From contig DAINBB010000027.1 in NCBI GenBank assembly GCA_036733165.1, forward strand, positions 1-21,731: 21,731 nucleotides of DNA, read 5' to 3'. The notes under the pieces are model-generated. The model was not told where the DNA came from. It did not search any database and worked only from the letters and a program-made list of their open reading frames with translations. Positions within the stretch are counted from its first letter, which is position 1, and each line of letters opens with the position of its first letter. Positions 7,340 through 14,813 of the stretch are shown here, piece by piece. Source of the stretch: JAFGGT01 sp036733165. GTDB taxonomy: Archaea; Methanobacteriota_B; Thermococci; Methanofastidiosales; NM3. Position numbers and translations under genes: made by a program.

Positions 7340-8065
7340 TCAATCACCCGCCGGTAAGGATATCAAGGGCGAACCTTCTTTTCCTATTGCTATGACGTAA
7401 TCCTTAAGCGTCTGGAACTGCCCCTTTGGTGATTCCAAGGTGACAGCGTCGGGATTCATACCAAAGTCCCTGATCTCTACTATCTTTCCAATCTTTGACA
7501 CGTTCTTACCCGAGACGATAAGGACCAGGCTCCCCTCCTCAAGAGGTATCGAGTCCACTATCTCGTTCTTGGACATGTCGACTATTACGCTTTGATAAGT
7601 GTCGTACTTCTTGTCCGAGATCATATTGTTACCGTCATGGAAGTTCAGCTGGTACTTTCCACCTTTGAGCAACGTCACGTCACGTACCTTGTAGAGTTTC
7701 ATGTCCTTCTCTGCCTTGGAGATGGGGTGTAAAACGAGACTTCCCTTGTAGTTCGGTATTACCCTGTAATATTCTTCCGTCCTGGGTATCTCGACCACGT
7801 CCATGATGCCTACACGGTACCTGTAGTCCCTCCTGGGCTTGCCATTTATTAGCACGAGGCCTTCATTGAGTATCCTCTTGACCTCCCTGGTATTCTTGGC
7901 ATATCCAAGGAAGTCTCTAAGTATGAAAGTGATAGGCACTGATAGTTCGGATGAATGTGGTCCCGGCGTGTTCCTTATGGTCCATACCTTCTGTTTCCTT
8001 GGTATCTTCCATGCCCTTGGGGCCTTTTCTCTCTTTAGGCTCTTTCCTTCTCCTTTTCTACCCAA
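7340..8065 (-). CDS. rps4e: Ribosomal protein S4e (eS4), TTG start
   Basis: A 241-residue protein specific to archaea and eukaryotes. It opens MGRKGEGKSLKREKAPRAWKIPRK, the normal S4e N-terminus. An S4-like RNA-binding domain follows at about residues 43-105 (FLGYAKNTREVKRILNEGLVLINGKPRRDYRYRVGIMDVV), and a KOW-like segment lies at about 175-215 (GSLVLIVSGKNVSKIGKIVEI). The start codon is TTG at 8065. No ATG is available before residue 87, and GGTGAG lies 3 bases upstream, supplied by the end of L24. L5 starts one base after the stop. Confidence 0.96.
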   Translation of the reverse strand: MGRKGEGKSLKREKAPRAWKIPRKQKVWTIRNTPGPHSSELSVPITFILRDFLGYAKNTREVKRILNEGLVLINGKPRRDYRYRVGIMDVVEIPRTEEYYRVIPNYKGSLVLHPISKAEKDMKLYKVRDVTLLKGGKYQLNFHDGNNMISDKKYDTYQSVIVDMSKNEIVDSIPLEEGSLVLIVSGKNVSKIGKIVEIRDFGMNPDAVTLESPKGQFQTLKDYVIAIGKEGSPLISLPAGD

Positions 8066-8069
8066 ATTC

Positions 8070-8429
8070 TCACCATCCCTTCTTCTCTAGGCTCTTCTTT
8101 CGCATCTCGTCGCTGAGGTCCAGTTTGGTTATCATGACGTTTGAGGGATGCACCGGATAAGTCTTCTCGGTGCCGTCGGTCTTCTCGACCGCTGCGCCTT
8201 CCACGCCTATTTTAACCGCCTTTCTGTCGACGAAGATTACCTCTCCTTCGTGTCCAACATAGTCACCACGCTGTATCTGGACCTTGTCCCCCTTCCTGAT
8301 GGGCATTGACTTAACACCATACTTGTCCTTCAGGTCATTGCTAAGGGGGGCCGTGAGCAGATTGTGTCTTCTGTGTTTAGGCATGTTGAACAACATCTTC
8401 CTTTGTTTCCTTGGGGATTTTGTAACCAT
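8070..8429 (-). CDS. rpl24: Ribosomal protein L24 (uL24)
   Basis: A 119-residue early-assembly protein of the large subunit. The N-terminal lead TKSPRKQRKMLFNMPKHRRHNLLTAPLS is the archaeal/eukaryotic form, and the KOW motif lies at about residues 43-75 (MPIRKGDKVQIQRGDYVGHEGEVIFVDRKAVKIGVEG). I chose the ATG at 8429. The in-frame GTG at 8438 is part of TAGGTGAG, the Shine-Dalgarno site 3 bases upstream that overlaps the L14 stop. The final codons TGG TGA serve as the Shine-Dalgarno for S4e. Confidence 0.95.
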   Translation of the reverse strand: MVTKSPRKQRKMLFNMPKHRRHNLLTAPLSNDLKDKYGVKSMPIRKGDKVQIQRGDYVGHEGEVIFVDRKAVKIGVEGAAVEKTDGTEKTYPVHPSNVMITKLDLSDEMRKKSLEKKGW

Positions 8430-8438
8430 GATTCTCAC

Positions 8439-8861
8439 CTACACTATAATGCTTGATATACCAGATATCTTCAGCCATCTCTCAACAGATTCCTTGGCGA
8501 CCGGACCCCTTGCCTCCGATCCCTTGGGAACTCCGTCAGGGCCAGTTATGACCGCTGCATTGTCCTCGAACTTGATGCATGTGCCGTCCAATCTCGTATA
8601 TTCCTTCTTTTGTCTGACTATGACGGCGTTCACTATGGTCTTCCTGATGTTGGGTCTGCCCTTCTTTACTGAAGCGAATACCATGTCGCCAACGCCAGCC
8701 TTCGGATATCTCCTCTTGACGCCCTTGTATCCCAACACAGCTATTATCTCCAGTTCCTTCGCACCGGTGTTATCCGCACATATCAGTCTCGAACCTGTAG
8801 TGAGTGCCCTGATAGGCCTTACTGGCGACCTACCCCTAGTTGCTCCTGCACCCTTCGCCAT
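8439..8861 (-). CDS. rpl14: Ribosomal protein L14 (uL14)
   Basis: A 140-residue protein lying at the subunit interface. The conserved block LTTGSRLICADNTGAKELEIIAVLGYKG and the later VGDMVFASVKKGRPNIRKTIVNAVIVRQKKEYTRLDGTCIKFEDNAAVI are classic L14. The ATG at 8861 follows GGGGTGATGTAGA, which includes the last codons and stop of S17. L24 starts 9 bases after its stop. The N-terminal lead (MAKGAGATRGRSPVRP) is longer than in bacteria, as normal for archaea. Confidence 0.97.
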   Translation of the reverse strand: MAKGAGATRGRSPVRPIRALTTGSRLICADNTGAKELEIIAVLGYKGVKRRYPKAGVGDMVFASVKKGRPNIRKTIVNAVIVRQKKEYTRLDGTCIKFEDNAAVITGPDGVPKGSEARGPVAKESVERWLKISGISSIIV

Positions 8862-8862
8862 T

Positions 8863-9174
8863 CTACATCACCCCTACGACCACGAAGCTCTTGGTCTTCG
8901 AGAGCGGCCTGCATTCCGCTACTTTGACCTTGTCTCCCAACTTGGCATCGATGCATGGTGGATTATGCGCTGTGAATCTTGAGGTCCTCTTTTCGTACCT
9001 CTGATATTTTTCTACGAACTTCATATACTCCCTCTTGACAACGACGGACTTCCTCATCTTGTCGCTGACAACCTCGGCATCGAAGACCCTGCCACGAACC
9101 GGTAACTGCCCATGGAAGGGACAGTTCTTGTCATCGCAGGTGGTTGAAGGTTCCTCAACGTTGATTCCTATCAT
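8863..9174 (-). CDS. rps17: Ribosomal protein S17 (uS17)
   Basis: A 103-residue small-subunit protein of the archaeal S17/S11e type. It opens MIGINVEEPSTTCDDKNCPFHGQL, with the cysteine pair and PFHG typical of archaea. The OB-fold core is FDAEVVSDKMRKSVVVKREYMKFVEKYQRYEKRTSRFTAHNPPC, closing with ECRPLSKTKSFVVV. I chose the ATG at 9174. An in-frame GTG at 9201 would give nine extra residues that lie within the Rpp29 gene and do not resemble the family. GGAGATGATAGA precedes the ATG. Confidence 0.96.
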   Translation of the reverse strand: MIGINVEEPSTTCDDKNCPFHGQLPVRGRVFDAEVVSDKMRKSVVVKREYMKFVEKYQRYEKRTSRFTAHNPPCIDAKLGDKVKVAECRPLSKTKSFVVVGVM

Positions 9175-9178
9175 TCTA

Positions 9179-9445
9179 TCATCTCCAATTTTTCCTAACA
9201 CGATTCTTTATCCTGTTTTCGGGTCTTCCTATAAGCTTGATTCCATCAATCCTTTCTCCGTCAATCTCGATGATTACGTTTTTTTTTATAAGACGTCTAA
9301 CATTGCCATCCTTACTTTCTATATCGAGCATATTGGCAGTCTCATCGACGATCACACCTTCGATCCCCACATATGATGGATTGCTACTGCCAATAACTTT
9401 TGCCTCTTGACCGATTAGGACCTCCTTTGGATTAAGACCTGACAT
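9179..9445 (-). CDS. rnp1: RNase P protein component 1 (Rpp29/Pop4 homologue)
   Basis: An 88-residue protein that binds the RNase P RNA and supports 5' maturation of tRNAs. The Sm-like core is clear: LIGQEAKVIGSSNPSYVGIEGVIVDETANMLDIES, then RRLIKKNVIIEID and the closing LIGRPENRIKNRVRK. I chose the ATG at 9445, which follows GGAGATGTCGG. The frame stays open up to 9580, but those 45 residues lie inside aIF1 and look like a shadow. The chosen start gives a 14-base overlap with the aIF1 3' end. The position between aIF1 and S17 is conserved in euryarchaea. Confidence 0.95.
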   Translation of the reverse strand: MSGLNPKEVLIGQEAKVIGSSNPSYVGIEGVIVDETANMLDIESKDGNVRRLIKKNVIIEIDGERIDGIKLIGRPENRIKNRVRKNWR

Positions 9446-9743
9446 CCGACATCTCCACTGAATAACCCATTTCACTGAGTATCTTCTGGACCTTTCTTTT
9501 CTGATCACCTTGCAGCTCGATCTTACCTTCCTTGGTGTAGGTACCGCCGCATGCGCAACGGGCCTTAAGGTCCTTCCCAAGTTCCCTGATGTCTATCTCC
9601 TTGTCAAATCCTTCTACTATCGTTATTAGTTTCCCAAATCTCCTTCGTGCGGTGGAGATCTTGATCTGTTGATCCTCGATCGCTATCTCTTCACACACGC
9701 AGAGTTCCTTAGGAAGTCCACATTTAGGGCAAACTTCTGCCAT
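9432..9743 (-). CDS. Translation initiation factor aIF1 (SUI1 family)
   Basis: A 103-residue protein of the SUI1/eIF1/YciH family. The N-terminal cysteine knuckle CPKCGLPKELCVCEEIA is typical of the archaeal members. The SUI1 domain follows, with RRRFGKLITIVEGFDKEIDIRELGKDLKARCACGGTYTKEGKIELQGDQKRKVQKIL. The factor binds the small subunit and controls start-codon choice. The ATG at 9743 shares a base with the L29 stop (TAATG), and the 3' end overlaps Rpp29 by 14 bases. Confidence 0.96.
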   Translation of the reverse strand: MAEVCPKCGLPKELCVCEEIAIEDQQIKISTARRRFGKLITIVEGFDKEIDIRELGKDLKARCACGGTYTKEGKIELQGDQKRKVQKILSEMGYSVEMSDVRS

Positions 9744-9961
9744 TATCTATCCATCTCTCCTTTTGTTTGTGTTTGATTGATGATCGTGCTCAAACGGGCG
9801 ATGGTCCTTTTCAGTTCCCTTATCCTTCCAGGATTTTCAGGTGCCGAACCTGTGGCGAGAAGCGCTCTCTCCCTTGCTAGTTCGAACCGGAGCTCATCTA
9901 ACTTGGATTCCATTTCATCTAAGTTCATGTCCCTGATCTCATCGGTTTTCAATATAGACAT
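9743..9961 (-). CDS. rpl29: Ribosomal protein L29 (uL29)
   Basis: A 72-residue two-helix protein near the polypeptide exit tunnel. It starts MSILKTDEIRDMNLDEMESKLDELRFELARERALLATGSAPENPGRIRELKRTIARLSTII, the standard L29 pattern with the conserved NPGRIRELKRTIAR. The ATG at 9961 shares one base with the S3 stop (TGATG). An in-frame GTG at 9964 would add one residue and cannot be excluded. The junction to aIF1 is a TAATG overlap. Confidence 0.95.
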   Translation of the reverse strand: MSILKTDEIRDMNLDEMESKLDELRFELARERALLATGSAPENPGRIRELKRTIARLSTIINQTQTKGEMDR

Positions 9962-11041
9962 CACTCAGCCCCCTTCTCTTCTTCGATTGAATCATCGGCA
10001 ACTGGTGATTCTGGCTCCTCTTTTGGCTNNNNNNNNNNNNNNNNNNNNNNNNNNNNNNNNNNNNNNNNNNNNNNNNNNNNNNNNNNNNNNNNNNNNNNNN
10101 NNNNNNNNNNNNNNNNNNNNNNNNNNNNCCGAGTCCTCAACGACATCTGCTTCTGGTTCTTTTTCTACAGGCTCTGATGGCTCCTCTTCTGGCTCCGAGT
10201 CCTCAACGACATCTGCTTCTGGTTCTTTTTCTACAGGCTCTGATGGCTCATCTTCTGGCTCCGAGTCCTCAACGACATCTGCCTCTTCTACAGGTTCTGA
10301 GTCCTCCAATGGTTCCTCCGCGCCTTCGATAGATGTCGGTTCCGATGTTTCCTCGATGGATTCTTCCTCCAATGGCAGTTCTTCCTCGACGATGTCTTCA
10401 GCCACCTCGAACTCTGCTTCCTGTTTCGGCGCCTTTGGCTCTATCGCGATGTCCTTAATGATTATCTCATCAGGTAGCACGATATCATCTGGCATGATCT
10501 TAACCCTTACACCTATTGCCCCAAGCTTTCGCTTGGCTGTCGCATACCCAGTGGACACGTTCTCAAGTGCGGGATTTCCCGATTTCTTGATGTATCCCTG
10601 ATAGAATCTCACAGTCCTGGACCTCTCCCCAGTGAGCTTTCCAGCGATGATGATCTCAGCGCCCTTCGCGCCAGCGTTCATGATCTTCCTCAGAAGGAAG
10701 TAGGCTGCCCTTCGGAAATGGATGCCCTTCTCAAGATCCGCGGCCAATATGTTGGCCATGACGTTTGCATTGAATTCCGGCTTGTGCAGATTCTCAACTT
10801 CGACCTGTGGTTTCTCCAGGTTGAAATTGCTCTCAAGGTCGGTGGTAAGCTTCCTTATCGACTTTCCCTTTCTCCCTATCACTATACCGGGGGTTTCGAC
10901 CTGGACTATGACTCTTGTACCCAATGGACTTCTCTTTATATCCACTCCGCCATAACCAGCCCTTTCCAAGGATTTGGCCAAAAACTCATCTATGCTGGCA
11001 TTTTTTATGTTCTCTTCTATGAATCGTCTCTCAATGGCCAT
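9961..11041 (-). CDS. rps3: Ribosomal protein S3 (uS3) with long acidic repeat tail, interrupted by a sequencing gap
   Basis: The folded part spans about residues 1-200: the N-terminal KH domain with GRKG at residues 56-59, then the S3 C-terminal domain (KGIHFRRAAYFLLRKIMNAGAKGAEIIIAGKLTGERSRTVRFYQGYIKKSG). From about residue 200 the protein becomes a glutamate/aspartate/proline-rich tail with a 22-residue repeat, read as ADVVEDSEPEEEPSEPVEKE plus PE. A run of 100 N interrupts it. The last 21 codons before the stop (PKEEPESPVADDSIEEEKGA...) are in the frame ending at 9961. The flanking frames agree only if the true gap is a multiple of three, as whole 66-base repeats would be. The ATG at 11041 follows GGAGGAGAGATA and overlaps the L22 stop (TAATG). 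Confidence 0.93.
10029..10128. other. Assembly gap (100 N) inside the S3 tail
   Basis: Exactly 100 N, the usual placeholder for a gap of unknown size. Left of it the sequence ends in a diverged copy of the 66-base repeat end (ctcttttggct); right of it a new repeat unit begins at its first base (ccgagtcctc). The gap therefore probably hides an unknown whole number of repeat units that short reads could not resolve. Confidence 0.97.
10129..10300 (-). repeat. 66-base tandem repeat coding for the acidic S3 tail
   Basis: Two full copies, 10129-10194 and 10195-10260, differ at one base that I can see. A third copy starts at 10261 and matches for its first 22 bases before diverging to about 10300. 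Each unit codes for 22 residues rich in Glu, Asp, Pro and Val. The array continues into the 100-N gap on its left. Confidence 0.95.
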
Positions 11042-11499
11042 TATCTCTCCTCCACTATGATCTCAACGTTAGTCAGAACATGATTGTACGGGGATGCCCT
11101 GCCATAGGCCCTTGGTATGAATCCCGGGATGACCCTCCCCTTGTAGGATGAGGTATGTATTATCCTGAGATTGTTCGAGTCCAGTCCCTTGTACTCTGCA
11201 TTTGCCTGAAGTTCATTGAGGAGTTTCAGGAAGTTCTTGCTTGCCTTTACGGGGTACCTGCCGGCGTCCCAACCGCGCAAGCCTGTCTTGTGGCCTACCT
11301 TTTTGTTGTATTTCCTGAACGCCACTGCCCTCTTCTTCTCTATGACTTCCTCAAGGTACTTCTTTGCCTCTACCAGTTTCATGCCCCGTATCTCCCTAGA
11401 GATCTCGACAGCATGCTTGGGTGATATGTTCAAGTGCCTGCCAAATATCTTCGCAGTCCTTGTCTCATCCAGTTCCTTGTAGCACGAATAATTGGACAT
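11041..11499 (-). CDS. rpl22: Ribosomal protein L22 (uL22)
   Basis: A 152-residue protein lining the exit tunnel. It has the archaeal-type lead (RTAKIFGRHLNISPKHAVEISREIRGMKLVEAKKYLEEVIEKKRAVAFRKYNKKVGHK), then NFLKLLNELQANAEYKGLDSNNLRI and the C-terminal beta-hairpin region PRAYGRASPYNHVLTNVEIIVEE. The ATG at 11499 follows GGAGATGAAGCAAT, 14 bases after the S19 stop. The stop overlaps the S3 start. Confidence 0.97.
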   Translation of the reverse strand: MSNYSCYKELDETRTAKIFGRHLNISPKHAVEISREIRGMKLVEAKKYLEEVIEKKRAVAFRKYNKKVGHKTGLRGWDAGRYPVKASKNFLKLLNELQANAEYKGLDSNNLRIIHTSSYKGRVIPGFIPRAYGRASPYNHVLTNVEIIVEER

Positions 11500-11513
11500 A
11501 TTGCTTCATCTCC

Positions 11514-11921
11514 TTACTTGAGTGGCACATACATAGAGGATTTGGTAGCGCCCACACCAGGCGAACTGTGCTTCACCTTGCCTCTCGTAAGGGCAAATTC
11601 ACCAAAGAAATGACCTATCATTTCTGGAACTATCTCGACTACCTTGAACTCCTTTCCATTATAAATGCCTACTGAAAGACCTATCATCTCGGGCAACACT
11701 ATCATATCCCTGCAATGGGTCCTTACTATTACCCTCTTGTTCTCATCCAAAGCTTCCTTGGACTTCCTCAGTTTTATGAGAAGCTTTTTCTGCTTCTCTG
11801 AGAGGCCCTTGCTCAGGGACCTTCTCTGTCTTGATGGGACAAGGGAGATGAATTCTTGCATCGGCATCTTCTGCAGATCTTCAAGCTCGTACCCTCTGTA
11901 ATAAAACTTCTTTCTCGCCAT
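11514..11921 (-). CDS. rps19: Ribosomal protein S19 (uS19)
   Basis: A 135-residue small-subunit head protein of the archaeal S19/S15e type. It opens MARKKFYYRGYELEDLQKMPMQEF, carries VRTHCRDMIVLPEMIGLSVGIYNGKEFKVVEIVPEMIGHFFGEFALTR, and closes KHSSPGVGATKSSMYVPLK. The ATG at 11921 follows GGGAGGAGAAGGTAA, whose last bases are the L2 stop; start and stop are adjacent. No unusual feature was seen. Confidence 0.97.
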   Translation of the reverse strand: MARKKFYYRGYELEDLQKMPMQEFISLVPSRQRRSLSKGLSEKQKKLLIKLRKSKEALDENKRVIVRTHCRDMIVLPEMIGLSVGIYNGKEFKVVEIVPEMIGHFFGEFALTRGKVKHSSPGVGATKSSMYVPLK

Positions 11922-12629
11922 TTACCTTCTCCTCCCAGTTCTCTTGGCGGCTATCTGGCCCACCTTCCTACCTGGAGGTGTTGATCTTGATACAGTAGTA
12001 GGCCTACCGGCATGGTCGTGGCCACCTCCACCAAAGGGATGGTCCACCACGTTCATCGCTGTGGCCGAAACACGCGGATAGATGACCGGTCTGCCCTTCA
12101 TCAGATGGTGTTTCTTTCCGGCCTTGACGAAAGGTTTCTCATGCCTTCCCCCGCCTGCGACTATGCCAACCGTGGCCTTACAGTTTGAATTGAACGTCTT
12201 CATGACCTTGGAAGGGAGCTGCACGACGGTGCTCCCAGAATCATGGGAAACTATTGTGGCAAAGGTACCTGCGGACCTGACGAGCTTTCCTCCGTCGCCC
12301 GGCTTGTTTTCTATATTATATATAAACGTACCCTCTGGAATCCCTCCCAGAGTTGTTACATTGCCAACAGATATGCTGCCCTCCTTTCCAAAGAGTATGG
12401 AATCACCCACCTTGATGCCTTCGGGGGCAAGCAGGTATTCCTCAATATCATTTTCAAATCTCACCTTCATTATCGGGCATGTCCTCGATGAATCGTGCTT
12501 GATATCGAGAACCTGGCCCTGAAGGCCCTCATTGCTCCTGGAATAGTGAATCGAGGTCTTGTACTTGTTGGAGGTCCTGTACTTTATGGTGCCTCTCCCT
12601 CTCTTCTGTGACCTTATACGATGACCCAT
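11922..12629 (-). CDS. rpl2: Ribosomal protein L2 (uL2)
   Basis: A 235-residue protein of normal archaeal length, required near the peptidyl transferase centre. It opens MGHRIRSQKRGRGTIKYRTSN. The conserved C-terminal signature HPFGGGGHDHAGRPTTVSRSTPPGRKVGQIAAKRTG includes the invariant GGGxH histidine. The ATG at 12629 is directly adjacent to the L23 stop and is preceded by GATGGGGGTATTC. The N-terminal OB and SH3-like parts are intact. Confidence 0.97.
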   Translation of the reverse strand: MGHRIRSQKRGRGTIKYRTSNKYKTSIHYSRSNEGLQGQVLDIKHDSSRTCPIMKVRFENDIEEYLLAPEGIKVGDSILFGKEGSISVGNVTTLGGIPEGTFIYNIENKPGDGGKLVRSAGTFATIVSHDSGSTVVQLPSKVMKTFNSNCKATVGIVAGGGRHEKPFVKAGKKHHLMKGRPVIYPRVSATAMNVVDHPFGGGGHDHAGRPTTVSRSTPPGRKVGQIAAKRTGRRR

Positions 12630-12890
12630 TTAGAATACCCCCATCTTGGTCGCTACCTCATCGGCAAGATATTCCTCTCTGAGTTTGACAAATGCCCTCT
12701 TGCTGCCATCTGGCTGTATCAGGACGGACACCTTGTCGACCTCTACCTCGTACATCTTTTCGACGGCCTCTTTTATCTCTGGCCTTTTTGCGACCCTGGA
12801 GACTATGAAGACCAGCTTGTTCTCCCTTTCCATCATGGAAACGGTCTTTTCTGTGATAAGAGGGTATAGGACTACGTCATATGGTTCCAT
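12630..12890 (-). CDS. rpl23: Ribosomal protein L23 (uL23)
   Basis: An 86-residue protein at the exit tunnel, the docking site for SRP and chaperones. It reads MEPYDVVLYPLITEKTVSMMERENKLVFIV and later KMYEVEVDKVSVLIQPDGSKRAFVKL, the L23 core. I chose the ATG at 12890. The frame continues upstream to 12917 with no ATG, inside L4. The ATG is preceded by a perfect GGAGGT 7 bases away, formed by the codons of the L4 C-terminus (FGGN). One base separates the L4 stop from this start. Confidence 0.96.
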   Translation of the reverse strand: MEPYDVVLYPLITEKTVSMMERENKLVFIVSRVAKRPEIKEAVEKMYEVEVDKVSVLIQPDGSKRAFVKLREEYLADEVATKMGVF

Positions 12891-12891
12891 C

Positions 12892-13662
12892 TCAATTACC
12901 TCCAAACATCTTGTCAAGCATCTCCAAGGCCGACTTCGTCCATACGACCAATCTGCCCGCCTCGCTTCCGGGGGCCAGATGCTCTGTGGAGAGCTTCTCT
13001 ACCTCAACTATGTCGATGCCCGGATGGTTCCTGGCGCCAAGGTAAATGCCCTGATTTCTGGACACTATCACAAGTGGGCCCTTTTTCCTTTTGTATTTGC
13101 GACCCCTTGTTTTGCCTCTTCCGGCCCTGATCTTCTTTTCCCTGGCCCTCAGTACATCGTCCCACACACCAATGACCTTGAAGATGTCCCTGGTGTCCTT
13201 TGTCTTCTTGACGGTCTCGAACTCGTCTTCCAACACAAGGGGCAACACAAGGTTTTCATCGATACGATGCCCTCGTTCCCTTACCCGTTCTGCATTCGCA
13301 GATGCAGCTATTGCGGACATTAGGGCAAGCCTTCTCTCCTTCTTGTTGATCTTTTCCTTGATGATCTTTTCTGGTACGGGCGGATGGGCCCTTCTACCGC
13401 CAATGGTCTGAGGCACGAACGCGCCCCTTCTGGGTCCGGACTTCATCCTGGGCAGACGGGCTATGCCCCTGTTCTTCCCGAGGGACTCCGCACTGGTCTT
13501 CTTTCCAGATAGGGGGTCCGGGCCATATGGCTGGGCCCTTGAGGATATGCTAGATAATACTGATCGTCTTATGAGGTCAGGCCTGTATTCCGTGGAGAAG
13601 ACCCTTGGCAGCTCCATGGTGCCACTGACCTTGCCGTCCAAAGAATAGATGTTGCATTTCAT
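12892..13662 (-). CDS. rpl4: Ribosomal protein L4 (uL4)
   Basis: A 256-residue protein of the archaeal/eukaryotic L4 type. It opens MKCNIYSLDGKVSGTMELPRVF. A long basic loop contains KTSAESLGKNRGIARLPRMKSGPRRGAFVPQTIGGRRAHPP, which reaches into the tunnel, and the second half contains RAGRGKTRGRKYKRKKGPLVIV. I chose the ATG at 13662: GGTGAT lies 5 bases upstream in the last codons of L3. An in-frame TTG at 13668 is less likely. In bacteria L4 represses its own operon by binding the leader; no such claim can be made here. Confidence 0.96.
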   Translation of the reverse strand: MKCNIYSLDGKVSGTMELPRVFSTEYRPDLIRRSVLSSISSRAQPYGPDPLSGKKTSAESLGKNRGIARLPRMKSGPRRGAFVPQTIGGRRAHPPVPEKIIKEKINKKERRLALMSAIAASANAERVRERGHRIDENLVLPLVLEDEFETVKKTKDTRDIFKVIGVWDDVLRAREKKIRAGRGKTRGRKYKRKKGPLVIVSRNQGIYLGARNHPGIDIVEVEKLSTEHLAPGSEAGRLVVWTKSALEMLDKMFGGN

Positions 13663-13664
13663 TT

Positions 13665-14675
13665 TCAATCACCCTGTCCTGAGGAAGTGGAAATATATGT
13701 TAGGGTTGGAGCGCCCTCCGGAATGTGCCTCGGCGGCCTAATGGCGTCCCTCAGCTTTACAAGACGCTTGGCGGGTCCGGGGACAGAACCCCTGACAAGG
13801 ACATAGTCGGAATGTAGAACGCCATAGTGCAAGAATCCGCCATCAGGCGTCACGTTCTCATCGTCCAGGGCATGGACGCGCAATATACGCTTGTTGAACT
13901 CCGTTCTCTGCTGATATCCCATCTGGCCGGCCATCGCGACGGTCCACATCGTCCTTGCAGGATTCCATGGGCCAATGCAACCAACGTGTCGCCTGGCATC
14001 GTTTACCTTCCTGTTTTGGATCTTTACACCCCATCTCTTGACAGGTCCTTGGAAACCCTTTCCCTTTGTGATACCGCTCGCGTCAATCATGTTACCATTC
14101 TCGAACACGTCCTGCACCCTCACTTCCTTTCCGAGAACTTCTTTGCAGAACTTGATCTTCTCGTCTATGGTTCCCCCGCCAACGGCGTACTCCATGACGT
14201 CTGGTCTCTTCTTGAGTTTTATCAGTCTGGGTTGTGTATAGACTATCACCTTTATATCGTCTATCTCACCGTCAGCGACCTTTTTCTCGAACGGTCCAAA
14301 CTCATGGGTCTTCTTAGGCATGCATATCTTTCTGCCGAGATCCTTTGAGAGGTCAGATGCCCATATCTCCGACACGACGCCCTCGCCGTGCGAATCCTTT
14401 GAGTATCCCCTAATGGCACCCACCACGATGGGTGGTGTTTCAATGACAGTGACCGGTACAAAGATCTCCTTTCCCTTGGTAATGGCGTGAGGCCTATCGT
14501 CCTGCTTTAGGACGTGGGTCATGCCAGCCTTATACCCAGGGAAACCTAGAAGCTTCACCTTATCGGAACTTGGGAAAGTCGTGTTTCTTGATATTGAGCT
14601 CTTTGCCCTCTTCCTAGGAGTATAGGCTAGTGAACCAGACCTTGGTTTACTTCTGTGACCGCTAGTATTTCCCAT
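13665..14675 (-). CDS. rpl3: Ribosomal protein L3 (uL3), first gene of the operon
   Basis: A 336-residue protein of archaeal length. It begins MGNTSGHRSKPRSGSLAYTPRKRAKS, the family's normal N-terminus, and contains GFPGYKAGMTHVLKQDDRP, GITKGKGFQGPVKRWGVKIQNRK and RRHVGCIGPWNPARTMWTVAMAGQMGYQQRT. I chose the ATG at 14675, preceded by GGGGATGTAAGC. The frame is open to an ATG at 14768, but those 31 residues have no family counterpart, lack a Shine-Dalgarno and contain a hairpin. A BRE/TATA element lies about 140 bases upstream, so transcription of the whole run probably starts here. Confidence 0.96.
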   Translation of the reverse strand: MGNTSGHRSKPRSGSLAYTPRKRAKSSISRNTTFPSSDKVKLLGFPGYKAGMTHVLKQDDRPHAITKGKEIFVPVTVIETPPIVVGAIRGYSKDSHGEGVVSEIWASDLSKDLGRKICMPKKTHEFGPFEKKVADGEIDDIKVIVYTQPRLIKLKKRPDVMEYAVGGGTIDEKIKFCKEVLGKEVRVQDVFENGNMIDASGITKGKGFQGPVKRWGVKIQNRKVNDARRHVGCIGPWNPARTMWTVAMAGQMGYQQRTEFNKRILRVHALDDENVTPDGGFLHYGVLHSDYVLVRGSVPGPAKRLVKLRDAIRPPRHIPEGAPTLTYISTSSGQGD

Positions 14676-14734
14676 GCTTACATCCCCTTTTACTTTCTCA
14701 AAATGTTGATTAAATTCATTCTTCGATAAAATCA

Positions 14735-14760
14735 GGAATATAATGGAATCATTACATTCC
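14735..14760 (-). promoter_or_regulatory. Leader hairpin upstream of L3
   Basis: Read on the minus strand, GGAATGTAATG (14760-14750) pairs with CATTATATTCC (14745-14735) over 11 positions around the 4-base loop ATTC. Ten are Watson-Crick pairs and one is G-U. It lies 59 bases before the L3 start, inside the predicted transcript. No T-run follows, so it does not look like a terminator. A role in leader-based control of the operon is inference. Confidence 0.6.
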
Positions 14761-14813
14761 TTCGTCATACGGACTGTAGATAATCCTATGATACTGTGTG
14801 ATTTCTAAACATG

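Noticed and set aside
9992..10128. An alternative end of S3 at 9992, reading straight through the N run.
   Set aside because: This frame depends on the gap being exactly 100 bases, which is only a placeholder. The acidic reading frame ending at 9961 continues the repeat and ends in the expected TGATG junction with L29.
10129..10261. The plus-strand open frame over the S3 tail, rich in Ser, Thr and Gly.
   Set aside because: It is the shadow of the acidic minus-strand repeat; a repeat coding for Glu/Asp on one strand gives Ser-rich codons on the other. The minus frame continues a proven S3.
14676..14768. An N-terminal extension of L3 by 31 residues, from an ATG at 14768.
   Set aside because: No Shine-Dalgarno precedes that ATG, the segment has no family counterpart, and it contains the leader hairpin. 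The ATG at 14675 has a ribosome site and gives the normal N-terminus.
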